From NCBI RefSeq assembly GCF_004332155.1, contig NZ_SJDV01000002.1:324193-388192 (forward strand): a stretch of 64,000 nucleotides of DNA, in the 5' to 3' direction. Below are positions 8,434 through 17,184 of this stretch, in pieces. This DNA comes from Gramella sp. KN1008 (GTDB lineage: Bacteria > Bacteroidota > Bacteroidia > Flavobacteriales > Flavobacteriaceae). The stretch's first letter is position 1. Every line of letters begins with the position of its first letter. A program made the translations under genes and the position numbers. The notes under the pieces are model-generated. The model searched no databases and had not been told where the DNA came from. It worked only from the letters and a program-made list of their open reading frames with translations.

Positions 8434-10419
8434 CTAAGCCTTAAGATCTTCTTCTTCCAGCCTTTCCTTAAATTCATTGATGATACCTCCTTTTAATAAG
8501 ATATCTATTTGCCGATCACTCATACTATGTCTGGCCTCGATCTCTGTTTTTTCTCCATTATCATTTTTTATGATGACCCTTATATTATTTCTTTGCTTCA
8601 CATCTTCTCTCAAGTTCCTGAAATAAATCAGGTCCCCTTGTTCTATCTTGTCGTAATCATTTAAATCTATAAATTCCAGTGGTAATATCCCGAAATTCAC
8701 AAGATTCTGCCAGGCTATACGAGCATACGAATTTGCAAGCACGGCTACCTGTCCAAGATATTTTGGAGCAATAGCAGCATGTTCACGGCTGGAGCCCTGG
8801 GCATAATTATCTTTTGCTACCACTATATGTCCTCCGTGTTCGGTTTTTGCTTGCATAGCTCTATCATAAAAGGTTTCATCTATGACCGTGTATGAAAATT
8901 TGCTTATTTCCGGAAGATTGCTCCTAAATGGAAGTACTTCAGCCCCTGCTTTCAAAATCTCATCTGTAGAAATGTTATCCCCCATTTTGAGGAGTACAGG
9001 TACCGAATATTTTTCCTGCATAGGCTCAATATAAGGCAGGGATTTAATATTGGGTCCCTTCTTTAATTGAATATTGCTGCCATCTTCCGGTGGTGGCACA
9101 AGCATCTCAGTATTTATGATTTCGATCTCAGGATGTTTGAATTCAGGATATTTCATATCATATAGATCTTCCAGGTCCCGCGGATCTGTAATTTTCCCGG
9201 TTAACGCTGAAGCTGCTGCAGTTTCGGGACTGCATAGATACACCTGATCATCCTTGGTACCAGACCTATCGGGGAAATTCCTTGGCATGGTTCTCAAACT
9301 GATGGTATCAGAGGCTGGTGCCTGTCCCATTCCTATACACCCCATACAACCGGATTGATGAAACCTCGCTCCAGCGGTAATAAGATTAGCGAAAGCCTTA
9401 TTATCTATCATGTTCTGAATCATTTGCCTTGAGGTTGGGTTAATATCAAAGGAAACGTCATTATTAACCGATTTTCCTTCCACAATGGCTCCGGCAATCC
9501 AGAAATCTCGTAATCCAGGGTTGGCCGAAGATCCGATAACCACCTGGCTTATCTCCTTACCCTCTACTTCCCTAACAGTCACTACATTTCCAGGACTGGT
9601 TGGAAGCGCTATAAGAGGTACTAGTTCATCCAGAACAATCTCATCATGATGATCATATTCACAACCTTTGTCTGCCTTTAATTCTACCCAGTCATTCTCC
9701 CTTTTCTGGGAACGAAGGAATCTTTTGGTCTCTTCATCACTGGGAAATACTGTAGTGGTAGCACCGAGTTCGGCACCCATGTTCGCTATTACATGACGGT
9801 CCATAGCGCTCAGATTCTTCAGGCCGTTTCCATAATATTCTATCACCTTACCTACTCCACCTTTCACATCATATCTTCGAAGCATTTCCAGAATTACGTC
9901 CTTGGCACTCACCCAGGCCGGTAAATTACCTGTAAGCTTCACTCCCATTACTTCGGGCATTTTCACAAAATAGGGTTGCCCCGCAATAGCTGCCGCCACA
10001 TCAAGCCCGCCGGTTCCAATGGCCAGCATTCCCAGGGATCCTGCTGCCGGAGTATGGCTGTCTGAACCTACCATCGTCTTTCCAGGCTTCCCAAAGCGTT
10101 GCATATGTACAGGATGGCTCACTCCGTTTCCAGGCCGGCTATACCATAATCCAAAACGTTGTGCTGCAGAATGAAGGAATAAGTGATCATCTGCATTCTT
10201 AAAATCGGTTTGAAGGAGATTATGATCTACATACTGGACGGCTACTTCGGTCTGGGCTTTTTTTAATCCCATAGCCTCAAGTTCAAGCTGAACAAGGGTC
10301 CCTGTGGCATCCTGAAGTAGTGCCTGGTCTATTTTGATGCCAATTTCTTTTCCGGGCTTCATTTCCCCCTTTAGAAGGTGTTCTTTAATAAGCTTTTGCG
10401 TAACATTCAGTTTAGACAT
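8434..10419 (-). CDS. Aconitate hydratase, short (Aquifex-type)
   Basis: This 661-residue [4Fe-4S] enzyme interconverts citrate and isocitrate in the TCA cycle. It shows MVGSDSHTPAAGSLGM, the cluster motif SGCMGCIGMGQAP with two of the three Cys ligands, and the swivel-domain SSREHAAIAPKYLG containing the active-site Ser. The length is well below the 750-900 residues of mitochondrial-type or AcnA/AcnB enzymes. It fits the 650-660-residue Aquifex-type group. It is the only TCA gene in the window. Transcription ends at the shared hairpin 8373-8407. Confidence 0.9.
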   Translation of the reverse strand: MSKLNVTQKLIKEHLLKGEMKPGKEIGIKIDQALLQDATGTLVQLELEAMGLKKAQTEVAVQYVDHNLLQTDFKNADDHLFLHSAAQRFGLWYSRPGNGVSHPVHMQRFGKPGKTMVGSDSHTPAAGSLGMLAIGTGGLDVAAAIAGQPYFVKMPEVMGVKLTGNLPAWVSAKDVILEMLRRYDVKGGVGKVIEYYGNGLKNLSAMDRHVIANMGAELGATTTVFPSDEETKRFLRSQKRENDWVELKADKGCEYDHHDEIVLDELVPLIALPTSPGNVVTVREVEGKEISQVVIGSSANPGLRDFWIAGAIVEGKSVNNDVSFDINPTSRQMIQNMIDNKAFANLITAGARFHQSGCMGCIGMGQAPASDTISLRTMPRNFPDRSGTKDDQVYLCSPETAAASALTGKITDPRDLEDLYDMKYPEFKHPEIEIINTEMLVPPPEDGSNIQLKKGPNIKSLPYIEPMQEKYSVPVLLKMGDNISTDEILKAGAEVLPFRSNLPEISKFSYTVIDETFYDRAMQAKTEHGGHIVVAKDNYAQGSSREHAAIAPKYLGQVAVLANSYARIAWQNLVNFGILPLEFIDLNDYDKIEQGDLIYFRNLREDVKQRNNIRVIIKNDNGEKTEIEARHSMSDRQIDILLKGGIINEFKERLEEEDLKA

Positions 10420-10573
10420 ACTTTGGAAGTTTTAAACTTTAAATTAGCATCTTTCTGCTGAAATAGTAGTCCATTTAACAGAACCTTAGCCTAATACCAT
10501 AAAATTTTAGCAGAAGAAAAAAAATAAAAAAACTAAATTCAATTTCGGATATTTTAGCAATCAAAGCATTTAA

Positions 10574-11152
10574 ATGAACGCAATAGTAAAAAGAGCGATC
10601 GTGGGTGGAGTGGTTTCTACGATCGTGATGGCAACGGGAACTTTTATTCTTGGACAGATATCAGGTTATAAAGCCCTTGAATTACTTAAGGAATCCATGT
10701 CTGGGATCAATATGCTGTGTAATACCGTAATCCTGGGCTCCACTACAATCCTGGCACTTATGCTTACCTTGCTGGGGCTCAGCCGTTCTTCAGAAAACAG
10801 GCTTACAGACAGGCATTACAGGGATGTGCTTATGATCGCTAAATCTGACACTATATTGATTGTGGTGGCAGTGATCACTTTTCTTATGCTTAACCTACCA
10901 ATTAGTGAATCTGAAGAAGTAAATAGAAACTGGTACCAGACTATCTATTACGTTAGCCTGGGAATGGCATCCTTGCTGGGTGGAGGTTTCATAGCTGTAG
11001 TAATGATGCTATATGGAACGATCACCAATGTGATACTTATAGTAGGACTAAACATAAAAGACCATCCTCTTGTTTCAGATGAAGATGTTGAAGAAGCCGA
11101 AGAACAGGAAAGGAAAGAACAACAGAAAGCGAATTCCAGGGAACAAACATAA
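10574..11152 (+). CDS. Inner-membrane protein of unknown function, four TM helices
   Basis: The 192-residue protein has four hydrophobic segments near residues 7-26, 46-68, 92-108 and 122-157 (the last broad and Gly-rich). The C-terminal tail of about 30 residues is highly charged, dominated by Glu, Lys and Gln. I do not recognise a family. The topology, with a cytoplasmic charged tail, would suit a small scaffold or channel-like protein, but nothing shows this. It is transcribed alone and ends at the long hairpin at 11155-11243. Confidence 0.7.
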   Translation: MNAIVKRAIVGGVVSTIVMATGTFILGQISGYKALELLKESMSGINMLCNTVILGSTTILALMLTLLGLSRSSENRLTDRHYRDVLMIAKSDTILIVVAVITFLMLNLPISESEEVNRNWYQTIYYVSLGMASLLGGGFIAVVMMLYGTITNVILIVGLNIKDHPLVSDEDVEEAEEQERKEQQKANSREQT

Positions 11153-11154
11153 GA

Positions 11155-11243
11155 AAAGGGCGTTTTGAAAGATAAGATCTAACGGATTTGCTGAATTCAA
11201 GGCAATCATGGTTGGATCTCACTGTCTTTCAAAACAGCCCTTT
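11155..11243. repeat. Long interrupted hairpin between convergent genes
   Basis: Three collinear paired blocks, AAAGGGC/GCCCTTT, TTTTGAAAGA/TCTTTCAAAA and AGATC/GATCT, are separated by small bulges, giving about 22 base pairs around a 35-base centre. The centre has its own TTGC/GCAA pairing. It fills almost the whole intergenic gap and probably ends both converging transcripts. The size and bulge pattern are also like a small mobile inverted-repeat element or a structured RNA. Confidence 0.65.
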
Positions 11244-11266
11244 CGGAAATTCTGTTTTTAGCTGGA

Positions 11267-11983
11267 TTAACTTCTTCCCAGCTTGTTCAATATATCTATT
11301 TGCTGACCTTCTTCAAGATTGAATCCGGGTTTTCCCTTTCTTGGGAAAAGATAGGTGAATGGTGTATCAAAGGCCGCCCAGCTTTCGGCAAGCCCGAAAT
11401 CATTATTTTCATTCTTTTTCTCCGGTCTTATAAACGTATTGAGCTCTGAATCATAGTCAGAACCTACGGCATCTTCTCCAGGGAATAACATTCCATCGTT
11501 CAGATCGCAGTATATAACCACCGAAGCCCCTTCACTTCCGGGAAGGTCAAAGATATTGATATCAAAACTGTCAAGCACCTTATCTTTTCCGGTTATATCT
11601 TTTGTTTTAAAGTCATCTTTAAAATTATTTCTGGGATGAGCATAGATTGGAGCACCGCCAGCATCTTCAGAGATGGTCTTAAGATCCGCATACGCAGATT
11701 TCAGAATAGCATCACAGGTTATCAATATACCTTTGATATTATACCCCTCATCCACAAGTTTTTTTACCGCTTTTTTACTTGATTTCTCAACTACGTCTAT
11801 AAGGATCATATCCCGTCGGTTAAGATGTCTTATCGCATATCCCTGATTAAAAACACCATTTTCTTTCTCTCCTTTAATGATAAAGGTATCCGGTATCAAT
11901 TTCAGGAATTTCCCCGTTTCTCCTTTTTCAATAAACTCAGCCGATTGACTGTGAAGCACCTCCATTTTATCTACTGTCTTCAT
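11267..11983 (-). CDS. Degenerate metallo-beta-lactamase-fold protein
   Basis: This 238-residue protein follows the MBL strand order, with the usual first strands, GILITCDAILKSA where active enzymes have THxHxDH, and CDLNDGMLFPGEDAVGSD where they have a metal-binding GDxxH. All visible His and Asp metal ligands of the main motif are replaced, so hydrolase activity by the usual mechanism is unlikely. It has no signal peptide. It lies 82 bases downstream of the polyketide operon on the same strand and could be cotranscribed or independent. A binding or structural role is a guess. Confidence 0.6.
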   Translation of the reverse strand: MKTVDKMEVLHSQSAEFIEKGETGKFLKLIPDTFIIKGEKENGVFNQGYAIRHLNRRDMILIDVVEKSSKKAVKKLVDEGYNIKGILITCDAILKSAYADLKTISEDAGGAPIYAHPRNNFKDDFKTKDITGKDKVLDSFDINIFDLPGSEGASVVIYCDLNDGMLFPGEDAVGSDYDSELNTFIRPEKKNENNDFGLAESWAAFDTPFTYLFPRKGKPGFNLEEGQQIDILNKLGRS

Positions 11984-12065
11984 ATATAATTGGTTTTAAA
12001 ATGTACTTTGAATATACAAAAGTGAGACGGAGAGGTCAAACCAGTTTTTAAATGTTTAACTGCTT

Positions 12066-12626
12066 TTAGGAGTTAATTAACGGAATGGCAAAAGCTGTAA
12101 AATTACCGTGATGACTGAGTGAAAGTGGCAGTTTTTTTTTGGGGTTTGGCCCAATAAGTGAGGGAATGCCTTTGCTGTCCTTTTCCAACCTGAACACCGG
12201 ACATTCAAGATCCAACGATGCACATATTTCTTCTAAAATTTGATCTTTTGTAGGTTTTACCTTGCTGTATATTCTATGAAAAGTAGACTGGGTTGAAGTT
12301 TGGCTATATATATAATCTGAATTTACTTCAAACTCAACATTATAATTCTTACTACCGGTATATACTTTCCCCATATTTTCGAAAGGATTCACAGTACAGC
12401 TAAAGGATTGTGGATTCAAAGTTCTTGGCAAGCCATAATTTCTTTGGTGAGCCTTATAAGCGGCTTCTTTCATAGACCATAACAACCAGAGGATAGTTTC
12501 GGGATCATCAGAGGCTCTTATAAAGCCTTTCTCCTCGTCAGTAAAAACCTTAGCCATAAAGCGCTGGTTTTCTGATTTCTTTTCAGAAAGGCTAAGCCTT
12601 AGATCGATAATATCATTCCCTATCAC
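12066..12626 (-). CDS. 4'-phosphopantetheinyl transferase for the cluster ACP
   Basis: This 186-residue protein has the PPTase superfamily signatures MIGNDIIDL at the N-terminus and WSMKEAAYKAHQR near residue 52, which hold the Mg-binding acidic residues and catalytic Lys. It would transfer the phosphopantetheine arm from CoA to the conserved Ser of the adjacent ACP. Its start overlaps the ACP stop by four bases, so the pair is translationally coupled. It is the last gene of the eight-gene type III PKS operon. Its presence implies that the cluster carrier is activated separately from housekeeping fatty acid synthesis. Confidence 0.85.
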   Translation of the reverse strand: MIGNDIIDLRLSLSEKKSENQRFMAKVFTDEEKGFIRASDDPETILWLLWSMKEAAYKAHQRNYGLPRTLNPQSFSCTVNPFENMGKVYTGSKNYNVEFEVNSDYIYSQTSTQSTFHRIYSKVKPTKDQILEEICASLDLECPVFRLEKDSKGIPSLIGPNPKKKLPLSLSHHGNFTAFAIPLINS

Positions 12627-12877
12627 TCGGCTTTAATTTTATCCTGAATAATAGATTTTGCATCTCCCACGGTTAACATCCCTTCCATGGAATCGTTATC
12701 AATTTCGATATCGAATTCATCTTCCACATCAAGGACTACATCAACCAGATTGGCCGAATTGATCTCAAGATCATTCAGAAAATCGGTTTTTTCCTGAAAG
12801 TTCTCCAGGCCCTCCGACCTTTGCACATAAGGCTCAACAATTTTCTTTAATCTTTCAATGATTTCTTTTTCACTCAT
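12623..12877 (-). CDS. Acyl carrier protein of the polyketide operon
   Basis: This 84-residue acidic protein has the ACP four-helix pattern. The phosphopantetheine attachment Ser is Ser41 within LEINSANLVDVV, where the usual motif DSL is replaced by INS. Helix II is followed by DEFDIEID, the classic recognition region. It sits nine bases after the ketosynthase gene and overlaps the PPTase gene. It probably carries the growing acyl chain between the ketosynthase, dehydratase and enoyl reductase of this cluster before handover to the type III PKS. Confidence 0.88.
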   Translation of the reverse strand: MSEKEIIERLKKIVEPYVQRSEGLENFQEKTDFLNDLEINSANLVDVVLDVEDEFDIEIDNDSMEGMLTVGDAKSIIQDKIKAE

Positions 12878-12886
12878 ATTGAATAA

Positions 12887-14161
12887 TTAAGCAATATATT
12901 TTTTAAAAATAGCAACTGCATTCACATCGCCAAAGCCAAAACTGGCCTTTGCCAAAATATTGATCTCTGTATCTGTTTTTTGCCTTGGAATTCTTTCTTC
13001 ACTTATAAGCTCCTGAATCTCCGGATGTATATCTACGCAATTGATATTAGGAAACAAAAAGTCATTCTTCACCTGAAGCACTGAGGCCACACATTCAATA
13101 GCACCTGAAGCACTAAGGCAGTGTCCCGTCATTCCCTTCAGGGAATTGATATAAGGAAAATCGGAACCTTTTCTTCCAAGTGACTTGATCCAGTTCCTAA
13201 TTTCAGTGGAGTCCCTATTGGTAGCAGTTAAATGTCCATTTATCGCATCTATATCGTTACCGGAAATATTTGAATTTGTAATCGCGCCTATAATGCATCT
13301 TTCGACGGCTTCATTATTAGCTGCGGTCATGCTACCCTCTCCTCTTTGTCCGCCACTATTTACCTCACCGCCAAGCACTTCCGCATATATGTGGGCATCG
13401 CGTTCCCTGGCCGAATCAAGCTCTTCAAGTACTAATGCTCCTGCGCCACTGCCAGGCACAAAACCATTTGCCGAGGCACTCATAGGCCTGGAAGCTTCTT
13501 TCGGGTTTTCATTATACTTACCGGGAAGAATTCTCATAGCATCAAAACCTCCCCACACATAAGGGCCGTGGTCACCACAACTGCCTACAAGCATCCTTTT
13601 CGCCCTCCCTGATCTTATCCTGTCGAATCCCATAAGTAAAGCTTCAGTTCCCGTTGTGCAGGCAGAAGAATTTGTGGTCACTTGATTCCCACAGCCAAGA
13701 ATACCTCCTAAATAAGCGCTTATGCCACTTGCCATGGTCTGTACCACACTTGTACTGCCCAAACGGCGGGTCTTTCCCTCATCAATAAGATATATGGCTT
13801 CCCTGAATTTATCTACGCCAAGGATTCCAGTACCAAAAATGATCCCTGAATCCCAATCTGGTGATTTTTCATCGCCGATTTCCAATCCGGCATCTTTCCA
13901 TGCATCAGTTCCTGATATTACGCCATATATGATTCCACTACTGTTAAGTCCTTTCAATTGAAGTGGAGTAAAATAATTGCTTAGAAGTTCCTTTGAGATT
14001 TGAGGCTTCCCTCCTATCTGGCAGGTAAAATTGAGATCTTCAAGTTCAGGAAAAAAACGAATACCGCTAGTGCCATTTTTTAATGCATGTTCAAAACTTC
14101 TAAGGCCTACTGCATTCGGCGCGGCTACGCCCATTCCTGTTATGACAACTCTCTTACTCAT
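12887..14161 (-). CDS. Beta-ketoacyl-ACP synthase (FabF-like) of the polyketide operon
   Basis: This 424-residue thiolase-fold condensing enzyme has an intact Cys-His-His triad: Cys168 in NSSACTTGTEAL, His310 in NGHLTATNRDSTE and His347 in KGMTGHCLSASGA. The usual NAHGTGT motif is altered to NGHLTAT, which places bulkier side chains near the active site and may change substrate choice. It likely elongates an ACP-bound chain by malonyl-ACP decarboxylative condensation. Its start overlaps the dehydratase stop by eight bases. No partner chain-length factor is present, so it probably works as a homodimer like FabF. Confidence 0.88.
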   Translation of the reverse strand: MSKRVVITGMGVAAPNAVGLRSFEHALKNGTSGIRFFPELEDLNFTCQIGGKPQISKELLSNYFTPLQLKGLNSSGIIYGVISGTDAWKDAGLEIGDEKSPDWDSGIIFGTGILGVDKFREAIYLIDEGKTRRLGSTSVVQTMASGISAYLGGILGCGNQVTTNSSACTTGTEALLMGFDRIRSGRAKRMLVGSCGDHGPYVWGGFDAMRILPGKYNENPKEASRPMSASANGFVPGSGAGALVLEELDSARERDAHIYAEVLGGEVNSGGQRGEGSMTAANNEAVERCIIGAITNSNISGNDIDAINGHLTATNRDSTEIRNWIKSLGRKGSDFPYINSLKGMTGHCLSASGAIECVASVLQVKNDFLFPNINCVDIHPEIQELISEERIPRQKTDTEINILAKASFGFGDVNAVAIFKKYIA

Positions 14162-14618
14162 TTCCCTTATTATCTATTATCATTCCTGCAATAACTCCCC
14201 GGCACACAAGTTCTTCGCTGTTATTAAACATGCTTACCTTACATTTAAGCTTATTGAACCTGAAATACTGTTTTTCTGAAACCACTTCCACGGTTTCTCC
14301 GGGAAAGACGGGTTTAAAATATTCGACTTCTGAAGAAGAGAGGGCGATATGTAGATTTTCAGAAATAGAACTGTCTTTATTCAATAAGAATATCCCAAGA
14401 CATACAAGACCTATCTGCGCCATACATTCGGTTAAAATAACTCCCGGTGTAACCGGATTATCTTTAAAATGGCCTTTATAAAAATCATGTTGCGGAGAAA
14501 AAGTATATTGTCCCGTTACAGAGTTTTCATTGATCTCAAGGATCTCATCAACAAATAAAAAAGGCTTTGAATAGGGTAAGTGTTTGAGAATATCTTTTTT
14601 ATCCACAGGATTTAGCAT
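14154..14618 (-). CDS. FabZ-like 3-hydroxyacyl-ACP dehydratase of the polyketide operon
   Basis: The 154-residue hot-dog-fold protein carries YKGHFKDNPVTPGVILTECMAQIG-type sequence, with the catalytic His50 and Glu64 at the positions used by FabZ. It begins one base after the enoyl-reductase-like gene stop and overlaps the ketosynthase gene by eight bases. Its likely task is removing water from a 3-hydroxyacyl-ACP during starter synthesis. The cluster contains no obvious ketoreductase, so the hydroxy intermediate would have to come from the housekeeping FabG or from an unexpected activity of the neighbouring SDR. Confidence 0.87.
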   Translation of the reverse strand: MLNPVDKKDILKHLPYSKPFLFVDEILEINENSVTGQYTFSPQHDFYKGHFKDNPVTPGVILTECMAQIGLVCLGIFLLNKDSSISENLHIALSSSEVEYFKPVFPGETVEVVSEKQYFRFNKLKCKVSMFNNSEELVCRGVIAGMIIDNKGNE

Positions 14619-15413
14619 TTACATAAGATGTTCTCCACCATTAACCGGAATAATGGTACCCGTTATCCAACTAGCTTCATCTTTACTTAATAGGTATACA
14701 ACATTTGCCACATCATCTGGAACCGTAAGTCTTCTGAATGGATTATGCTTTAAGGCATGTACTCTTAGTGTCTCATTTCCCGGAATCATCTGGAAGGATC
14801 TGGTAACTGTAATCCCGGCCTGGATACAGTTGGCCCTTATCCCGTGTCTGGCAAACTCTAATGCCATACTTCTGGTAAGTGATTCCAGGGTGACCTTAGC
14901 CGCAGAAACCGCAGCATAATTCTTCCAGGCTTTCTTGTTACCATCACTGGTAAAAGAAATGATCCTGGCATCTTTTGTAAAAAGCTTATTCCTGAAAACC
15001 GCCTGGGTCCAGTCATACAAACTCAGGGCCATGGCATCTATGGTAAGCTGAAAATCTATATTCTCCAGGGTCTGATCATCACCTGTCATAGGTTTTAAAT
15101 TCCCTTTGGCTATGCTATGTAAAAGTGTCCTTATCCTACCTTTATCACCAAGAACTTCTTTGATCTTTTCAATGAGTTCTTCCCTGCTCTCTTTTTTTAC
15201 GGCATCGGCATTAAAACTTTCGAATTTCACTCCCGAAGCTCTTATCTCGTCAAAGGCTTCTTCAATATCTGGTATTTCTGTTCGCCTGTCCCGATGAATA
15301 ATTATTATATTCATTCCGTGTTTTGCCAGTTTCTTGGCACTGGCATAACCCAGGCCACTGCTACCTCCAAGGATAAGCGCCCAGTAATCCTGATCTTTGA
15401 ATTCTGCTACCAT
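14619..15413 (-). CDS. FabL-like enoyl-ACP reductase (SDR) of the polyketide operon
   Basis: This 264-residue SDR has the cofactor loop GGSSGLGYAS and ends TGTIIPVNGGEHLM. Its catalytic residues are Tyr166 and Lys173, separated by six residues (YAAVSAAK). That spacing is the signature of FabI/FabL enoyl reductases, not of YxxxK ketoreductases. The segment LLHSIAKGNLKPM also resembles the FabI LVHSIA region. It likely reduces a trans-2-enoyl-ACP using NAD(P)H. Its start overlaps the type III PKS stop by seven bases. A role as ketoreductase is possible but less supported. Confidence 0.82.
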   Translation of the reverse strand: MVAEFKDQDYWALILGGSSGLGYASAKKLAKHGMNIIIIHRDRRTEIPDIEEAFDEIRASGVKFESFNADAVKKESREELIEKIKEVLGDKGRIRTLLHSIAKGNLKPMTGDDQTLENIDFQLTIDAMALSLYDWTQAVFRNKLFTKDARIISFTSDGNKKAWKNYAAVSAAKVTLESLTRSMALEFARHGIRANCIQAGITVTRSFQMIPGNETLRVHALKHNPFRRLTVPDDVANVVYLLSKDEASWITGTIIPVNGGEHLM

Positions 15414-16459
15414 TCCAATAAAATTCTTTGAGCCGAAAATCCGGGTCCGAAACTAAGCATGATCCCCTGATCTCCTGCAGGGATATCCTTTTTGAGAAAA
15501 CGCTCAAGAACATACAGAACCGTTGCACTGCTCATATTTCCATATAAGCGCAAAACTTCCCGGGTATCGTCTATATTCTTTCCTAAGTTACCAAAAAGAT
15601 CAGAAACCGTTTGTACAATTTTTCGTCCTCCCGGATGAAATATCAAATGATCCACCTTTTCGATTGAAGTTCCATATTTTTTAAGGAATGGGTGAATGAT
15701 CTCTGGGAAATGTTCAGATATGGTCTCCGGAACTGCCGGATCCAGGATCATCTGAAGACCATTATTGGTGAGATCAAATCCCATCAAATGAGTGGAATTG
15801 TAAAAATGATACATATCCTCTCCAACTATTTTTGGACCCGAAATATCTTCTTCCGAAGAAAGTAAAACACAAGCCGCACCATCACCAAAGATCGCGGCGC
15901 TCACCATATTTGCCATGCTAAAATCTTCAAGCTGAAAGGTTGCAGTAGGGCTTTCTACTGCTACAACAGCGGCCCTTTTTCCAGGATTGGCCTTAAGAAA
16001 ATTATAGGCATAAATGATTCCCGAAATTCCTGCGGCACAGCCCATTTTGGTTACGGGAAGCCTGGTAATATCTCTTTTTAGTTCAAGCTCATTGATAAGG
16101 TAAGCATCAAGAGAAGGGATCATAATCCCTGTACAACTAACAGTTATAATAAAATCGAGCGAGCTGGCTTCCCACCCTGAATTCTGCATTGCTTTCTTAA
16201 GAACATTTTCCCCTAATTTCTTAGCCTCCCTAACGTAGATATTATTCTTTTCTTCAAATGAAGTAGCAGTGAATACATCTTCCGGCGACATGATGGAGTA
16301 GCGCTTATCTACCCCTGCACCTTCAAAGATCTTCAAAACTTTTCTTCGGAACCTTTCCTCCTGCCCTTCCAGCCAATTCTCAACCAGAGGAAGTATCTCC
16401 TCTATGTTCCTGGAATATTCCGGCAGTTCCTTTTCTACGTTTACAATTTTTACGTTCAT
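15407..16459 (-). CDS. Type III polyketide synthase (chalcone synthase-like)
   Basis: This 350-residue homodimeric condensing enzyme has the type III PKS triad intact: Cys141 in KMGCAAGISG, His275 in IFHPGGRKIV and Asn308 in LYGNMSSATVLYVLE. It also has the late loop SFGPGFSAQ that matches GFGPG. It would extend an acyl starter with malonyl-CoA and cyclise the chain to a resorcinol, phloroglucinol or pyrone. The frame is open to 16507. The ATG at 16459 overlaps the methyltransferase stop as ATGA and matches the conserved start, so it is preferred. Bacterial relatives include ArsB, SrsA and PhlD, and the product here is not predictable from sequence alone. Confidence 0.93.
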   Translation of the reverse strand: MNVKIVNVEKELPEYSRNIEEILPLVENWLEGQEERFRRKVLKIFEGAGVDKRYSIMSPEDVFTATSFEEKNNIYVREAKKLGENVLKKAMQNSGWEASSLDFIITVSCTGIMIPSLDAYLINELELKRDITRLPVTKMGCAAGISGIIYAYNFLKANPGKRAAVVAVESPTATFQLEDFSMANMVSAAIFGDGAACVLLSSEEDISGPKIVGEDMYHFYNSTHLMGFDLTNNGLQMILDPAVPETISEHFPEIIHPFLKKYGTSIEKVDHLIFHPGGRKIVQTVSDLFGNLGKNIDDTREVLRLYGNMSSATVLYVLERFLKKDIPAGDQGIMLSFGPGFSAQRILLEW

Positions 16460-17184
16460 AAAGCAAGATACTTCTTCTTGATGATCCACAGGTATCTGAA
16501 TGCCCACCTCCAGTGGATATAATGATCGCTGGCTCTAATATGACCTGAAAACTCTTCTATTTCCCTTTTTTTAAAACCCCTAAGAATTGAAACAAGTCCA
16601 TCTTTTCTAGCGATCTCGTTATTTACAAAGACCGAACAAAAGAGCCGGAACAGGAAATAGGCAATTCTACTGCGGTGCAGATCATTTATCACCACTCCCA
16701 GTCTGGATTGGGTATGTAACCGTTTTACTAAATTTATGATCTCTTTGTCCTTGAAATGATGCAGCGTTAAGGTACATAAAATGATATCGAATTCCATTTT
16801 CTGAAACTCATCGCTGAAAATATTAAGATTCAGAAAACTTATTTCAGGATAATCTTTAGAAAGTTCTTTTGCAATTTGTATGGCATGGGAATTTGCATCT
16901 ATCCCAACAAATTCAAAGCTATAGCCCTTATTTCTTCCCCAAACCCCTAATTTTCGCATCATCGCACCATTGCCGCAGCCAATATCAGCAATCTTTATCG
17001 TTTTACCTTTTATCCTGCTGTTCAGCAGCTTTTCAACCCCATCTTTAGTGATCTTATTCCCCCCAAGCCAGGAATTAATATGCTCAAGATCTCTTAATGT
17101 CTTATTTAATTCCGGACCATTTAATCCAAAATCGTCCATGATCTCGTTCATCTCAGTTCTCCGGGAGGTATCAGGTTTAAACAT
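16456..17184 (-). CDS. SAM-dependent methyltransferase of the polyketide operon
   Basis: This class I methyltransferase of about 242 residues has the SAM motif ADIGCGNGAMMRKLG, an acidic strand end VGIDANSHA, and the post-motif DIILCTLTLHHF typical of UbiE/ubiquinone-type enzymes. C-terminal basic and aromatic segments may touch membranes or lipid substrates. It overlaps the flavoprotein gene upstream and the PKS gene downstream (ATGA). A longer start at 17199 is possible. By analogy with SrsB it may O- or C-methylate the aromatic ring made by the type III PKS, but that is inference. Confidence 0.85.
   Translation of the reverse strand: MFKPDTSRRTEMNEIMDDFGLNGPELNKTLRDLEHINSWLGGNKITKDGVEKLLNSRIKGKTIKIADIGCGNGAMMRKLGVWGRNKGYSFEFVGIDANSHAIQIAKELSKDYPEISFLNLNIFSDEFQKMEFDIILCTLTLHHFKDKEIINLVKRLHTQSRLGVVINDLHRSRIAYFLFRLFCSVFVNNEIARKDGLVSILRGFKKREIEEFSGHIRASDHYIHWRWAFRYLWIIKKKYLAL

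Noticed and set aside
15407..16459. Type III PKS versus FabH (KAS III)
   Set aside because: The GNMSS Asn, HPGG His and GFGPG-like late loop match the type III PKS set; FabH would have a different Asn/His context.
16460..16507. N-terminal extension of the type III PKS
   Set aside because: It overlaps the methyltransferase gene and is not part of the conserved fold; ATGA overlap at 16459 is favoured.
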